From assembly GCF_017744555.1 (NCBI RefSeq), contig NZ_JAGIBD010000011.1, positions 13,873-77,872 of the forward strand: DNA of 64,000 bases, given 5' to 3'. This document shows, in pieces, positions 48,071-58,863 of the stretch. A program made the position numbers and the translations under genes. Source of the stretch: Cellulomonas sp. Lineage in GTDB: Bacteria; Actinomycetota; Actinomycetes; Actinomycetales; Cellulomonadaceae. Under the pieces are notes generated by a model, which ran no database searches, was not told where the DNA came from, and saw only the letters and a program-made list of their open reading frames with translations. Numbering within the stretch: position 1 is the first letter of the stretch; the number at the start of each line of letters is the position of its first letter.

Positions 48071-49893
48071 CGGCCACCCCGCGCCCGTCCTCCCTCAGCT
48101 CGAGCCACGCGTCGACGTCGGCGGCCTCCCACCTGCCGCCGGCGTTCCCCGCGCGTGCGCCGTGGGGGACCGCGGGCAAGCTGCGTGCGTGGCAGGCCGA
48201 GGCGCTCGAGCTGTACCGGACGCGTGAGCCGCGCGACTTCCTCGCGGTCGCGACGCCGGGCGCCGGCAAGACGACGTTCGCCCTGCGGATCGCGACCGAG
48301 CTGCTCGAGGCCCGGGTGGTCCGGCGCGTCACGGTCGTGGCGCCCACCGAGCACCTCAAGCGGCAGTGGGCGGACGCCGCCGCACGGGTCGGCATCACGC
48401 TCGACCCCAACTTCAGCAACGCGCAAGGTCGGCACGGGCACGGGTTCGACGGCGTCGCGCTGACGTACGCGCAGGTCGCGAGCAAGCCCGCCCTGCACGC
48501 CGCGCGCACGACGGCGGCGCCGACGCTCGTCATCCTCGACGAGGTGCACCACGGCGGCGACGCGCTGTCGTGGGGCGACGCGGTGCGGGAGGCGTTCGAG
48601 GACGCGACCCGCCGGCTGGCCCTCACGGGCACGCCGTTCCGCTCCGACACGGCCGCGATCCCGTTCGTGCAGTACGCGCCCGACCGCGAGGGCATCCGCC
48701 GCAGCCTCGCCGACTACACGTACGGCTACGGCGACGCGCTGCGCGACCACGTCGTGCGGCCGGTGATCTTCCTGTCGTACTCGGGGTCCATGCGGTGGCG
48801 GACGAAGGCGGGTGACGAGGTCAGCGCCCGGCTCGGCGAGCCGCTCACGAAGGACATGACGTCGCAGGCGTGGCGCACGGCGCTCGACCCGAACGGTGAG
48901 TGGATCCCGAGCGTCCTGGCAGCGGCGGACCGCCGGCTGACCGAGGTCCGGCGTGCGGTGCCCGACGCGGGCGCCATGATCATCGCGACCGACCAGACGG
49001 ACGCGCGCGCGTACGCGGGGCACCTCGCGCGCCTCACGGGCGAGTCGCCGACGGTCGTGCTGTCCGACGACGACGGCGCGAGCGACCGGATCGACGAGTT
49101 CTCCGCGGGTGACTCGCGCTGGCTGGTCGCCGTGCGCATGGTGTCGGAGGGCGTCGACGTGCCCCGGCTCGCGGTCGGCGTGTACGCGACTAGCACGGCG
49201 ACGCCGTTGTTCTTCGCGCAGGCCGTCGGGCGGTTCGTGCGGGCCCGCAAGCGCGGCGAGACCGCGTCGGTGTTCCTGCCGTCCGTGCCGCAGCTGCTCG
49301 TGCTCGCGAACAGCATGGAGGTCGAGCGGGACCACGCACTCGACCGGCCGAAGACGGCCGAGGAGAACGGCCTCGAGTACAACCCGGAGGACGCGCTGCT
49401 CGCGGCGGCGAACTCCGAGCGCAACGGACCGGACGCTCTCGGTCCGGACGGCAAGCAGGGCGCCTTCGAGGCGCTCGAGGCGCAGGCGTCGTTCGACCGC
49501 GTGCTGTTCGACGGCGGCGAGTTCGGGACGGGTGCCGAGGTCGGCTCGGAGGAGGAGCTCGACTTCCTCGGCCTACCGGGTCTGCTGGACGCCGACCAGG
49601 TGTCCGCGCTGCTGCGGCAGCGGCAGGCCGAGCAGCAGAGCGGCAAGCGTCGTGCGGCTTCCCAGGCGGCCGCGGCCGAGCTGGCGGCGATGGACCACCG
49701 CAAGCAGGCCGAGCTGCGCAAGGAGCTCGCGCAGCTCGTCGGGGCGTGGTCGCGGCGGTCGGGGCAGCCGCACGGGTCGGTGCACAACGAGCTGCGTCGG
49801 CGGTGCGGCGGTCCGGAGGTCGCGCTGGCCGACCCCGAGCAGCTGACAGCGCGCGTCGAGATGCTGCGGGGCTGGTTCGTCGGCAAGCGCTGA
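48067..49893 (+). CDS. SF2 DEAD/DEAH-type helicase
   Basis: LRAWQAEALELY; ATPGAGKTTFALRIA; VILDEVHHGGD; LTGTPFRSD; AVGRFVRARKRGE; GTGA overlap with DUF3039 gene. Confidence 0.93.
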   Translation: MTATPRPSSLSSSHASTSAASHLPPAFPARAPWGTAGKLRAWQAEALELYRTREPRDFLAVATPGAGKTTFALRIATELLEARVVRRVTVVAPTEHLKRQWADAAARVGITLDPNFSNAQGRHGHGFDGVALTYAQVASKPALHAARTTAAPTLVILDEVHHGGDALSWGDAVREAFEDATRRLALTGTPFRSDTAAIPFVQYAPDREGIRRSLADYTYGYGDALRDHVVRPVIFLSYSGSMRWRTKAGDEVSARLGEPLTKDMTSQAWRTALDPNGEWIPSVLAAADRRLTEVRRAVPDAGAMIIATDQTDARAYAGHLARLTGESPTVVLSDDDGASDRIDEFSAGDSRWLVAVRMVSEGVDVPRLAVGVYATSTATPLFFAQAVGRFVRARKRGETASVFLPSVPQLLVLANSMEVERDHALDRPKTAEENGLEYNPEDALLAAANSERNGPDALGPDGKQGAFEALEAQASFDRVLFDGGEFGTGAEVGSEEELDFLGLPGLLDADQVSALLRQRQAEQQSGKRRAASQAAAAELAAMDHRKQAELRKELAQLVGAWSRRSGQPHGSVHNELRRRCGGPEVALADPEQLTARVEMLRGWFVGKR

Positions 49894-50182
49894 GGCGGGC
49901 GGTCGGCAGGACGGCGCCGTCCAGGCCGGTCCATGAGGACCTTCTCATGCACTCGGGCAGGTCGGGCACAACCCCCGTCTCGCCATTTGGACACGGTCGA
50001 GGATCAATATCCGCGCAGGTCAGCGCCCTGGACGCGCGACCACATAGCACCGGCGGGCCCGCGCGCAACTTCGCCTCTCGACGTGCCGAGCGCGCGCCGC
50101 GCTGCCAACCTCGTGCCGTGCCCCATCGGCCCCGGGTCCCCCCGGACGCCGTCTCGGTGACCATGCAGAAAGAGGTCAACCC

Positions 50183-50338
50183 ATGCCCGCCTGGCTCATC
50201 CTCATCCTCGTCGGCGTCGTGCTCCTCGTGCTCGGGGTCGCGACGAACATCGGTTCGTTCCTCATCTGGATCGGCGTGATCGTGCTCGTCGTCAGCCTGA
50301 TCCTCGGGCTCGTCGGCCGCGGCCGAAGCCGGGTCTGA
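50183..50338 (+). CDS. 51-aa small membrane protein
   Basis: MPAWLILILVGVVLLVLGVATNIGSFLIWIGVIVLVVSLILGLVGRGRSRV; below the ORF-track cutoff; purine-rich AGAGG upstream. Confidence 0.65.
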   Translation: MPAWLILILVGVVLLVLGVATNIGSFLIWIGVIVLVVSLILGLVGRGRSRV

Positions 50339-50342
50339 CCGG

Positions 50343-50386
50343 GCCGCCGCCGGGACAGCACCCCCCTGACTGTCCCGGCGTGCGGC
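50343..50386. terminator. Bidirectional hairpin between small membrane gene and pncB
   Basis: GCCGccGCCGGGACAG ... CTGTCCCGGCgtGCGGC. Confidence 0.65.
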
Positions 50387-50411
50387 CTGGTCCCGACGCT
50401 GCGGGCGCCCC

Positions 50412-51752
50412 CTAGTCGCCCAGCAGCAGCGTCCCGGTCGGCACCGCGGCCTCGTCGGCCGACAGCCGCCGCGCCCCCCGCGGCAGCTCGTCCCGCGAGG
50501 CGCGGTGCCGATCGCGCGCCCGGGCCACGCCGGACGGCCCCGTCCAGCCCTGGTCCACGACGCCGTCCGCGACGAGCGGCACGTGCAGGGCGCGCAGCTC
50601 CTCCCCGCCGGACGTCCACCCGCGGACCCGCTCGTCGGGTCCCGTGACCAGGACCTCCTCGACGGCCCGCCCGTCGCCGTCCCGCCGCCGCGCCGCCGCC
50701 TTGCGGCCCCCGACGCTCGTCTTCGACCGGGACGCCTTCGCGACCGGCTCGAGCGCCCCGTCGGCTCCCTCGCGCGCGACGAGCTTGTAGACCATCCCGC
50801 ACGTCGGGGCGCCCGACCCCGTGACGACCGACGTGCCCACCCCGTACGAGTCGACCGGAGCCGCGGCCAGCGCGGCGATCGCGTACTCGTCCAGGTCGGA
50901 CGTCACCGTGATCTTCGTCCGGTGCGCGCCCGCCGCGTCCAGCTGCGCCCGGACCTCCTGCGCGAGCACGCCGAGGTCGCCCGAGTCGAGCCGGACGGCC
51001 CCCAGCCCCGTGCCGGCGACCGCGAGCGCGTTCTCGACACCCCGCCGCACGTCGTAGGTGTCGACCAGCAGCGTCGTCCCGGTGCCTAGCGCGTCGACCT
51101 GCGCGGCGAACGCGCTGCGCTCGTCGTCGTGCAGGAGCGTGAACGCGTGGGCGGCCGTCCCGATCGTCGTGAGGCCGTACCGCCGGCCGGCCTCGAGGTT
51201 CGACGTGCCCGCGAACCCGGCGACGACGGCGGCACGCGCGGCCGCGACGGCCGCCTCCTCGTGCGCGCGTCTCGACCCCATCTCGAGGCACGGCCGGTCG
51301 ACGGCGGCGCTCGTCATGCGGGACGCCGCGGAGGCGACGGCGGAGTCGTAGTTGAGCACCGACAGCACGAGCGTCTCGAGCAGCACGGCCTCCGCGAACG
51401 TCCCCTCGACGACGAGCACGGGCGACGACGGGAAGAACACCTCGCCCTCGGCGTACCCGACCATCGAGCCGGTGAACCTGTACCCGGCCAGGAAGTCGAG
51501 GGTCGCGTCGTCGACGACCCGCGCCTCGGCGAGCCAGTCGAGCTCGGCCGTCGAGAACCGGAACGACTCCAGCAGCTCCAGGAGCCGGCCCGTGCCGGCC
51601 AGCACCCCGTACCGACGGCCCGGCGGGAGCCGCCGCGTGAACACCTCGAACACGCACCGCCGGTCCGCGGTGCCGTCCCGCAGGGCCGCCTCCACCATCG
51701 TGAGCTCGTAGCGGTCCGTGAGGAGCGCGCTGCTCCTGGCCTGCTCGTTCAT
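50412..51752 (-). CDS. pncB: Nicotinate phosphoribosyltransferase
   Basis: [66 protein letters not shown]. Confidence 0.94.
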   Translation of the reverse strand: MNEQARSSALLTDRYELTMVEAALRDGTADRRCVFEVFTRRLPPGRRYGVLAGTGRLLELLESFRFSTAELDWLAEARVVDDATLDFLAGYRFTGSMVGYAEGEVFFPSSPVLVVEGTFAEAVLLETLVLSVLNYDSAVASAASRMTSAAVDRPCLEMGSRRAHEEAAVAAARAAVVAGFAGTSNLEAGRRYGLTTIGTAAHAFTLLHDDERSAFAAQVDALGTGTTLLVDTYDVRRGVENALAVAGTGLGAVRLDSGDLGVLAQEVRAQLDAAGAHRTKITVTSDLDEYAIAALAAAPVDSYGVGTSVVTGSGAPTCGMVYKLVAREGADGALEPVAKASRSKTSVGGRKAAARRRDGDGRAVEEVLVTGPDERVRGWTSGGEELRALHVPLVADGVVDQGWTGPSGVARARDRHRASRDELPRGARRLSADEAAVPTGTLLLGD

Positions 51753-51839
51753 AGTCGCCAACGTAGGGGCGCGGCCCGGGGTGCGCACGCACGTGCGCCG
51801 AGCGGAACGACGTGGCCGGACGCACCTACAGTGGTGGGC

Positions 51840-52133
51840 GTGCCAGTGCAGACCGCACCCGACGAACGGGTCGAGACCGTCGAGGAGACCTCGCTCGGCG
51901 ACCCGTGGGTCACGATCGTCTGGAACGACCCCGTGAACCTCATGAGCTACGTGACGTACGTGTTCGAGACGTACTTCGGCCACCCGCACGCGACCGCCGA
52001 GAAGCTCATGCGGCAGGTCCACGAGGAGGGTCGCGCGGTCGTGTCGACGGGCCTGCTCGAGTCCATGGAGGTCGACGTGCAGGCGATGCATGGGTTCGGC
52101 CTGTGGGCGACGCTGCAGCGCAGCGGGCAGTGA
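51840..52133 (+). CDS. clpS: ATP-dependent Clp protease adaptor ClpS
   Basis: [49 protein letters not shown]. Confidence 0.95.
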   Translation: MPVQTAPDERVETVEETSLGDPWVTIVWNDPVNLMSYVTYVFETYFGHPHATAEKLMRQVHEEGRAVVSTGLLESMEVDVQAMHGFGLWATLQRSGQ

Positions 52134-52834
52134 TGCACGGGTTCAAGGCCCGGCAGGGCCGGTTCGTGGCGCGCGTCGACGAGGGCGAGCGGGCGGTCGT
52201 GGCGTCCGTCGTCGCGGACGTCCTCGAGCTGCTCGGTGCTCCGCGCCCCGGCGAGGAGCCCATCGCCGCCGACCGGGCGGCGACCGCGACCGGGCCCGAC
52301 GAGCCGAGCGACCTGCCGCACCTGCGGACCGACACGCCCGCGCCGCCCGACGACCCGGCCGTCATGCGCCTCCTGCCCGACGCCTCGCGCGACGACCCGT
52401 CGCTCGCCGCGGAGTTCCGCCGGCTCACCGAGGACGACCTGCGTGCGCAGAAGATCGACCGCCTGGAGCGTCTGTGGCAGTCGCTCACGGCGCCGGGCGG
52501 CGGCCGGCGGCACGACGAGCTCGTCGTGGCGGCCCAGGACGCACCCGCGTTCGCCGCCGCCCTCACCGACGTGCGCTTGGTGCTCGCGGAACGCCTCGAC
52601 GTCCACACCGACGCCGAGGCCGACGCGATGTACGCCGTGCTCGGCGAGCCGCCGCCGTCGTCGCCCGCCGCGCGGGGCGACCACGAGACGCGCCGCTACC
52701 TCGTGTCGGTGTACGGCGCGCTCACCTGGCTGCAGGAGTCGCTCGTCGTCCTCATGCTCGCGGACGCCCGCCGCCGACACCCGGACACCTCCGCCGGGAC
52801 CGACGGCACGGGCGACGTCGCCGGCAGCGGTTAG
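52133..52834 (+). CDS. DUF2017-family protein
   Basis: Directly downstream of clpS with stop/start overlap; [37 protein letters not shown]. Confidence 0.88.
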   Translation: MHGFKARQGRFVARVDEGERAVVASVVADVLELLGAPRPGEEPIAADRAATATGPDEPSDLPHLRTDTPAPPDDPAVMRLLPDASRDDPSLAAEFRRLTEDDLRAQKIDRLERLWQSLTAPGGGRRHDELVVAAQDAPAFAAALTDVRLVLAERLDVHTDAEADAMYAVLGEPPPSSPAARGDHETRRYLVSVYGALTWLQESLVVLMLADARRRHPDTSAGTDGTGDVAGSG

Positions 52835-52844
52835 GCTCGGCGGC

Positions 52845-53660
52845 GTGAACGACGCCCCCATCGGCATCTTCGACTCCGGCGTCGGTGGTCTCACCGTGGC
52901 GCGTGCGGTCCTGGACCAGCTGCCGCACGAGTCGACGCTCTACATCGGTGACACGCTCAACACCCCGTACGGCAGCAAGCCGCTCGCGGCCGTCCGTGCG
53001 CATGCGCTCGAGGTCATGGACGACCTCGTCGACGCAGGCGTGAAGCTGCTCGTCATCGCGTGCAACACCGCGTCGTCGGCGATGCTGCGCGACGCGCGCG
53101 AGCGGTACACGCTGCGCCGCGGGATCCCCGTGGTGGAGGTGATCCTGCCCGCCGCGCGTCGGGCCGTCGCCGCGACGCGCTCCGGCCGCATCGGCGTCAT
53201 CGCGACGAAGTCGACGGTCGAGAGCCGGTCGTACGACGACGCGTTCGCGGTCGCCCCGGGCATCGAGCTCACGACGCAGGCCTGCCCGCGGTTCGTCGAG
53301 TACGTCGAGAAGGGCATCACGTCCGGCCCCGACGTGCTCGCGCTCGCCCGCGAGTACCTCGAGCCCGTGCGGGCCGCGGGTGTCGACACGCTCGTGCTCG
53401 GCTGTACCCACTACCCGCTGCTCACCGGGGCGATCTCGTACGTCATGGGGGAGGAGGTCACGCTCGTGTCGAGCGCCGAGGAGACCGCGAAGGACGTCTA
53501 CCGCACGCTCGTCGCGCACCAGCTGGAGCGCGACCCCGCAGCCGGGCCCCCGACCCACCGGTTCCTCGCGACGGGCGACCCCGACGCGTTCCACGCGCTC
53601 GCGCGCCGGTTCCTCGGTCCCGAGGTCGGCGCGGTCGAACCCGCCGGGTCGCTGCGATGA
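52845..53660 (+). CDS. murI: Glutamate racemase
   Basis: [46 protein letters not shown]. Confidence 0.96.
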   Translation: MNDAPIGIFDSGVGGLTVARAVLDQLPHESTLYIGDTLNTPYGSKPLAAVRAHALEVMDDLVDAGVKLLVIACNTASSAMLRDARERYTLRRGIPVVEVILPAARRAVAATRSGRIGVIATKSTVESRSYDDAFAVAPGIELTTQACPRFVEYVEKGITSGPDVLALAREYLEPVRAAGVDTLVLGCTHYPLLTGAISYVMGEEVTLVSSAEETAKDVYRTLVAHQLERDPAAGPPTHRFLATGDPDAFHALARRFLGPEVGAVEPAGSLR

Positions 53661-54445
53661 GGCTCGTCGTGCTCGGCTGCGCGGGGTCGTTCCCCGGTCC
53701 GGACTCCGCGTCCTCCGGGTACCTCGTGCAGGCGGACGACGCGTCGGGTCGGACGTGGACGGTGCTGCTGGACCTCGGCAACGGCGCGCTCGGCCCGCTG
53801 CAGCGTTACGGCGACCCGACCGCGCTCGACGCCATCGGGCTGTCCCACCTGCACGCCGACCACATCGCCGACATGATCGTGCTCAACGTGCTGCGCCGGT
53901 ACCGCCCCGAAGGGCCGTGCGAGCCGGTCGCCGTGTACGGCCCCGCGGGCACCGCCGAGCGGCTCGCGACCATGGCCGGCAAGGACCCCGCGACCGACGT
54001 CGGCGGCCAGTTCGACGTGCGGCAGTGGGACCCGTCCGCGCCCGTCGTCGTCGGGCCGCTGACCTTGACCCCCGTGCCCGTCGAGCACCCCCTGCCGGCC
54101 TACGGCGTCCGGGTGACCGGGCCGTCCGACGGGGACCCGTCGCGCACCGTCACGCTCGCGTACAGCGGCGACACCGACGAGTGCCCCGGGCTCGACGCGC
54201 TCGCCACCGGCGCCGACCTGCTGCTGTGCGAGGCCGCGTACGTCGAGGGCCGCGACGACGCGTGGCACGGCATCCACCTCACCGGGCGGCGGGCCGGCCA
54301 GGCCGCGGCCCGCGGGGCGGCCGGGCGGCTCGTGCTCACGCACATCCCCGCGTGGAACGACCCGTCCGTGGCGGTCACGGAGGCGCGGGGTGCGTACGAC
54401 GGGCCCGTCGAGCTCGCCGTGCCGGGCGCCGTGCACGTGCTCTGA
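53657..54445 (+). CDS. MBL-fold metallo-hydrolase
   Basis: [56 protein letters not shown]. Confidence 0.93.
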   Translation: MRLVVLGCAGSFPGPDSASSGYLVQADDASGRTWTVLLDLGNGALGPLQRYGDPTALDAIGLSHLHADHIADMIVLNVLRRYRPEGPCEPVAVYGPAGTAERLATMAGKDPATDVGGQFDVRQWDPSAPVVVGPLTLTPVPVEHPLPAYGVRVTGPSDGDPSRTVTLAYSGDTDECPGLDALATGADLLLCEAAYVEGRDDAWHGIHLTGRRAGQAAARGAAGRLVLTHIPAWNDPSVAVTEARGAYDGPVELAVPGAVHVL

Positions 54446-54497
54446 CCGACCTGGACCGCGAGCCGGGCTGTCGGCCCCCGCGGTTAGGCTCGTCCGC

Positions 54498-55280
54498 ATG
54501 ACTGCCACCACCCCCGTGCTGCGCGCCGACGGTCGTCGGCCCGACGAGCTGCGCCCCGTGACGATCACCCGCCGGTTCCTCGAGGCGGGGGAGGGCAGCG
54601 TGCTCGTCGAGTTCGGCGGCACCAAGGTGCTGTGCGTCGCGTCGTTCACCGAGGGCGTGCCGCGCTGGCGCAAGGGGTCGGGCGAGGGCTGGGTGACCGC
54701 CGAGTACTCGATGCTGCCGCGGGCCACGTCGAGCCGGTCGGACCGCGAGTCGATCAAGGGCCGCGTGGGTGGCCGGACGCACGAGATCTCCCGCCTGGTC
54801 GGTCGCTCGCTGCGCGCGATCATCGACGTCGCGCAGCTCGGCGAGAACACGATCGTGCTGGACTGCGACGTGCTGCAGGCCGACGGCGGCACGCGCACCG
54901 CGGCGATCACGGGCGCGTACGTGGCGCTCGCGGACGCGGTCGCGTGGGCCACCGAGAAGCGCCTCGTGCCGAAGGGGCGCACCGTCCTCAAGGACTCCGT
55001 CGCGGCGGTGAGCGTCGGCATCATCGACGGCGTCCCCATGCTCGACCTGCCGTACGTCGAGGACGTGCGCGCCGAGACGGACATGAACGTCGTCGTCACC
55101 GGGTCGGGTGCCTTCGTCGAGGTGCAGGGCACGGCCGAGCACGCGCCGTTCGACCGGGCCGAGCTCGACGTGCTGCTCGACCTCGCCGTTGCCGGGACCG
55201 ACCGGCTCGCCGCCATCCAGGCCGCGGTGCTCGCCGCGCCGCCCGCGGACGGCTCGGCGACGCGCGTCACGCTCGCGTGA
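54498..55280 (+). CDS. rph: Ribonuclease PH
   Basis: [67 protein letters not shown]. Confidence 0.96.
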   Translation: MTATTPVLRADGRRPDELRPVTITRRFLEAGEGSVLVEFGGTKVLCVASFTEGVPRWRKGSGEGWVTAEYSMLPRATSSRSDRESIKGRVGGRTHEISRLVGRSLRAIIDVAQLGENTIVLDCDVLQADGGTRTAAITGAYVALADAVAWATEKRLVPKGRTVLKDSVAAVSVGIIDGVPMLDLPYVEDVRAETDMNVVVTGSGAFVEVQGTAEHAPFDRAELDVLLDLAVAGTDRLAAIQAAVLAAPPADGSATRVTLA

Positions 55281-55915
55281 GCGCCGCCGTGACCGTGCCC
55301 GCCGGCGTGCGGCTCGTCCTCGCGACCCACAACGCCCACAAGGTCGGCGAGCTGCGCGCCATCCTCGCGCCCGCACTGCCCGGACTCGACGCGGCGGCCG
55401 TGGTCGGCGCGCGCGACGTGGGCGCGCCCGAGCCGGTCGAGGACGGCGTGACGTTCGCCGAGAACGCGCTCATCAAGGCGCGTGCGCTGGCCGCCTTCAC
55501 GGGCCTGCCCGCGGTGGCGGACGACTCGGGGCTCAGCGTCGACGTGCTCGGCGGCGCGCCCGGCATCTTCTCGGCGCGGTGGGCGGGGCGGCACGGCGAC
55601 GACCAGGCGAACCTCGACCTGCTGCTCGCGCAGCTCGCCGACATCGCCCCCGAGCACCGGGGCGCGCGGTTCGTGTGCGCGGCGGCGCTCGTGACGCCCG
55701 ACGGGTTCGAGCACGTCGAGACGGGCGCGCTCGTCGGGACGCTCGCGACGAGCCCGCGCGGTGCGCACGGCTTCGGGTACGACCCGGTGCTCGTGCCGCT
55801 CGGCGAGTCCCGGACGTGCGCGGAGCTGGCCCCCGAGGAGAAGAACGCGATCAGCCACCGCGGGCAGGCGTTCCGCGCGCTCGTGCCGGCGGTGGTGCGG
55901 GCGCTCGGCGGATGA
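55277..55915 (+). CDS. rdgB: RdgB/HAM1 non-canonical purine NTP pyrophosphatase
   Basis: [54 protein letters not shown]. Confidence 0.96.
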   Translation: MSAAVTVPAGVRLVLATHNAHKVGELRAILAPALPGLDAAAVVGARDVGAPEPVEDGVTFAENALIKARALAAFTGLPAVADDSGLSVDVLGGAPGIFSARWAGRHGDDQANLDLLLAQLADIAPEHRGARFVCAAALVTPDGFEHVETGALVGTLATSPRGAHGFGYDPVLVPLGESRTCAELAPEEKNAISHRGQAFRALVPAVVRALGG

Positions 55916-55921
55916 CGGCTC

Positions 55922-57691
55922 GTGGCTGACGCGGGCGCGGCGGACGTCCAGCTGGTCGCCGATGGTGTGACGTTCGGCTATCCGGGGCACCCCGTGCTCG
56001 ACGCGGTCGACCTGGTCGTGTCGGCCGGGGACAGGATCGGCCTGGTCGGCGAGAACGGCGCGGGCAAGACGACGCTGCTCAAGGTGCTCGCGGGCGACCT
56101 CGTGCCGTCGCGGGGCAGCGTGCGGCGGGTCGGGTCCCTCGCGGTCGTCGACCAGGAGCTCGACGTCAGCGGGGACGAGACGATCGGGTCGATGGTCGCG
56201 GGTGCGCTGTCGACGGTCCGGGCGGCGTCCGAGGCGCTCGCCTCCGCGGTCGACGAGTTCGACCACGAGTCCGGGGACCTCGCCGCGCTCGGTGCCGCGA
56301 TGCACCGCTACGAGCACCTGGCCGCCTGGGACGCCGACCGGCGGATCGACGAGGCGCTGACCCGGTTCGGCGCCCCGCGCGACCACGACCGCCGGCTCGC
56401 GGAGCTCAGCGTGGGGGAGCGGTACCGCGTCCGGCTCGCGTGCAGGCTGGGGGAGCGGGCGGACCTGCTGTTGCTCGACGAGCCGACGAACCACCTCGAC
56501 GCTGCGGGCATCGAGCACCTCACCGTGCAGCTGCAGCGCTGGCCGGGCGCGCTCGTCATCGTCACGCACGACCGCCGGCTGCTCGACGACGTCATGACCG
56601 CGATCCTCGACCTCGACCCGGCGATGGACGGCCGCCCCGCGCTGTACGGGGCGACGCGCTACGCCGACTACCGGTTCGCGAAGGACCAGATGCTGCGCCG
56701 CTGGCGGGCCCGCTACCGCGCGGAGCGCAAGCGTGCGCTGCAGCTCGCCGAGCGGCTCGACCAGGCGTACGAGGGGCTGTCCGACGAGTGGCGACCGCCG
56801 AAGGGGTCGAACGCGCACCGCCGGGCCACGCGTGCGCGGATCCACGTGAAGGCCGCGGACCGGCTCGTCGAGCGCCTCGAGGCCCAGGCCGTCGAGGTGC
56901 CCGTGCCGCCGCTCGCGCTCTCGTTCCCGGACCTGCCGTCGATCCCGCGGCACGCAGGCGTGCAGGACCCGGACCGTCCGTCGCGCGACGACGACCCGGA
57001 CACGGCTGCGCCGCAGGTCAGGGGCCCGCTGCTGGAGGTGCGGGCGCCACGTGTCGGGACGCGGCTCGACCTGCCCGGGGTCCGGATCGACGTGCCGCCG
57101 TGCGGGCGGTTGCTCGTGACCGGGCCGAACGGCTCGGGCAAGTCGACGCTCGTCGCGGCGCTCGCCGGGCGCCTGCCCCTCGACCGCGGCACGCGGACGC
57201 TCGCGGCGGGCGTGCGGCTCGGCGTGCTGATGCAGGAGGGACCGACGGAGCACGCTCGCGACGCGGGACGGATGGACCCCGACGCGCCCGAGAACCTCGC
57301 GCGGGCGCTCTCGAGCAGCCCCGGGGTCGCACCGCCGGTGTCTGCCTTCGACGCGTACGCCCGTCACGCGCTCGACCTGCTCCACGGCGGTCTGCTCGAC
57401 CCCGACGAGCTCGTCCCCGTCGCGGCGCTCGGCCTGCTCACGGAGGAGGACCTCGACCGGCCCCTGCGCGACCTGTCCGTGGGTCAGCGACGACGGTTCG
57501 ACCTGGCGTGTGCGCTGCTGGCCGCGCCGCACGTGCTGATCCTCGACGAACCGACGAACCACCTGTCGGTTGGGCTGGTCGACGAGCTCACGGAGGCGCT
57601 CCGGCTCACGTCCGCGGCCGTCGTCGTCGCGACGCACGACCGCAAGATGCGCGCCGACCTGGCCGACTGGCCGGAGCTGACGCTCGCCTGA
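55922..57691 (+). CDS. ABC-F family ATPase (two ATPase domains, no TM)
   Basis: GENGAGKTTLLK and GPNGSGKSTLV; LLLLDEPTNHLD and LILDEPTNHLS; LSVGERYRVRLA and LSVGQRRRFDLA. Confidence 0.93.
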   Translation: MADAGAADVQLVADGVTFGYPGHPVLDAVDLVVSAGDRIGLVGENGAGKTTLLKVLAGDLVPSRGSVRRVGSLAVVDQELDVSGDETIGSMVAGALSTVRAASEALASAVDEFDHESGDLAALGAAMHRYEHLAAWDADRRIDEALTRFGAPRDHDRRLAELSVGERYRVRLACRLGERADLLLLDEPTNHLDAAGIEHLTVQLQRWPGALVIVTHDRRLLDDVMTAILDLDPAMDGRPALYGATRYADYRFAKDQMLRRWRARYRAERKRALQLAERLDQAYEGLSDEWRPPKGSNAHRRATRARIHVKAADRLVERLEAQAVEVPVPPLALSFPDLPSIPRHAGVQDPDRPSRDDDPDTAAPQVRGPLLEVRAPRVGTRLDLPGVRIDVPPCGRLLVTGPNGSGKSTLVAALAGRLPLDRGTRTLAAGVRLGVLMQEGPTEHARDAGRMDPDAPENLARALSSSPGVAPPVSAFDAYARHALDLLHGGLLDPDELVPVAALGLLTEEDLDRPLRDLSVGQRRRFDLACALLAAPHVLILDEPTNHLSVGLVDELTEALRLTSAAVVVATHDRKMRADLADWPELTLA

Positions 57692-57698
57692 AGGCAGG

Positions 57699-58253
57699 TC
57701 AGGGCAGCCGGCCGACGTGCCCCATCGCCTGCCGGAGCAGCAGGCCCTGGCCGCCGTTCATCTCGACCTGGACCTGCTCGGCGCAGGCCTCCTCGGGCGT
57801 CATCCACGCGAGGTCGATGGCGTCCTGCTGCGGCCGGCAGTCGCCGAGCACGGGCACCACGTACGCGAGCGAGACGGCGTGCTGGCGCGGGTCGTGGTAC
57901 GGGGTGACGCCGGGGGTCGGGAAGTACTCGGCGACGGTGAACGGCTGCGGCGACGAAGGGATCTGGGGGAGCGCGACGGGTCCGAGGTCCTTCTCGACGT
58001 GCCGGACGAGCGCATCGCGGACCCGCTCGTGGTACATGACGCGCCCGGAGACCAGCGCGCGGGACATGACGCCCTCGGGCGTCACGCGCAGCAGCAGCCC
58101 GACGGCGACCACGTCGCCCGAGTCGTCGACGCGGACGGGCACGGCGTCCACGTACAGGATCGGGAGCTGGCGCCGCACGGCGCCGATCTGCTCGGGGCTG
58201 AGCCAGCCGGCGGGACGCTCGGGGCCGGAGGGGAAGTCGGCGGTCTCGGTCAC
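57699..58253 (-). CDS. NUDIX-related DUF4916-family protein
   Basis: GWLSPEQIGAVRRQLPILYVDAVPVRVDDSGDVVAVGLLLRVTPEGVMSRALVSGRVMYHERVRDALVRH. Confidence 0.82.
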   Translation of the reverse strand: MTETADFPSGPERPAGWLSPEQIGAVRRQLPILYVDAVPVRVDDSGDVVAVGLLLRVTPEGVMSRALVSGRVMYHERVRDALVRHVEKDLGPVALPQIPSSPQPFTVAEYFPTPGVTPYHDPRQHAVSLAYVVPVLGDCRPQQDAIDLAWMTPEEACAEQVQVEMNGGQGLLLRQAMGHVGRLP

Positions 58254-58370
58254 CGTGCAGTTCTACCCCGCACCCGGCGCGCGCCGGTAACGGGCGCGCG
58301 GGCGAGCCAGGGGAATAGTCACGGGCGGCGTGACGCTCTACCACGCGACACTCATCACGGGAGGTATGAC

Positions 58371-58736
58371 GTGGCCACCACGACCCTGACCGCCGAGACC
58401 ATCGGTCAGACCATCAAGGACAACGAGATCGTGCTCGTCGACTTCTGGGCGGAGTGGTGCGGTCCGTGCCAGCGCTTCGGCCCGGTGTTCGAGGCGTCCT
58501 CGCAGGAGCACCCCGACGTCGTGCACGCCAAGGTCGACACCGAGGCGGAGCAGGCGCTCGCGCAGGAGCTGCAGATCTTCTCGATCCCGACCCTGATGGC
58601 GTTCCGCGACGGCATCCTCGTGTTCAACCAGGCCGGTGCGCTGCCCGCGCCCGCGCTGGAGCAGGTCGTCAACGCCGTCAAGGGTCTGGACATGGACGAG
58701 GTGCGCGAGAAGATCGCCGCCTCCACGTCCGAGTAG
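58371..58736 (+). CDS. trxA: Thioredoxin
   Basis: VLVDFWAEWCGPCQRFGPVFE; FSIPTLMAFRDG. Confidence 0.96.
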   Translation: MATTTLTAETIGQTIKDNEIVLVDFWAEWCGPCQRFGPVFEASSQEHPDVVHAKVDTEAEQALAQELQIFSIPTLMAFRDGILVFNQAGALPAPALEQVVNAVKGLDMDEVREKIAASTSE

Positions 58737-58764
58737 CGCTCGGGCGTTTGACACGAGTCACCTC

Positions 58765-58806
58765 CAAAGGGAGCCGGTCGTTCACACGAGTCACCGGCTC
58801 CCTTTG
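58765..58806. terminator. Hairpin downstream of trxA
   Basis: CAAAGGGAGCCGGT ... ACCGGCTCCCTTTG (14-nt arms). Confidence 0.7.
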
Positions 58807-58847
58807 TGTTGAGTTTGCATAAACTTCACACACGTGGTTAACGTGGC

Positions 58848-58863
58848 TGTGATCTCCCTCACA
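58848..58863. promoter_or_regulatory. Consensus Crp/GlxR-type binding site upstream of GH81
   Basis: TGTGA-TCTCCC-TCACA, perfect half-sites. Confidence 0.6.

Noticed and set aside
53498-57637. 1379-aa antisense ORF over rph-rdgB-ABC-F
   Set aside because: Low-complexity Arg/His/Val-rich translation opposite well-supported genes; a frame-mirroring artifact of high GC3.
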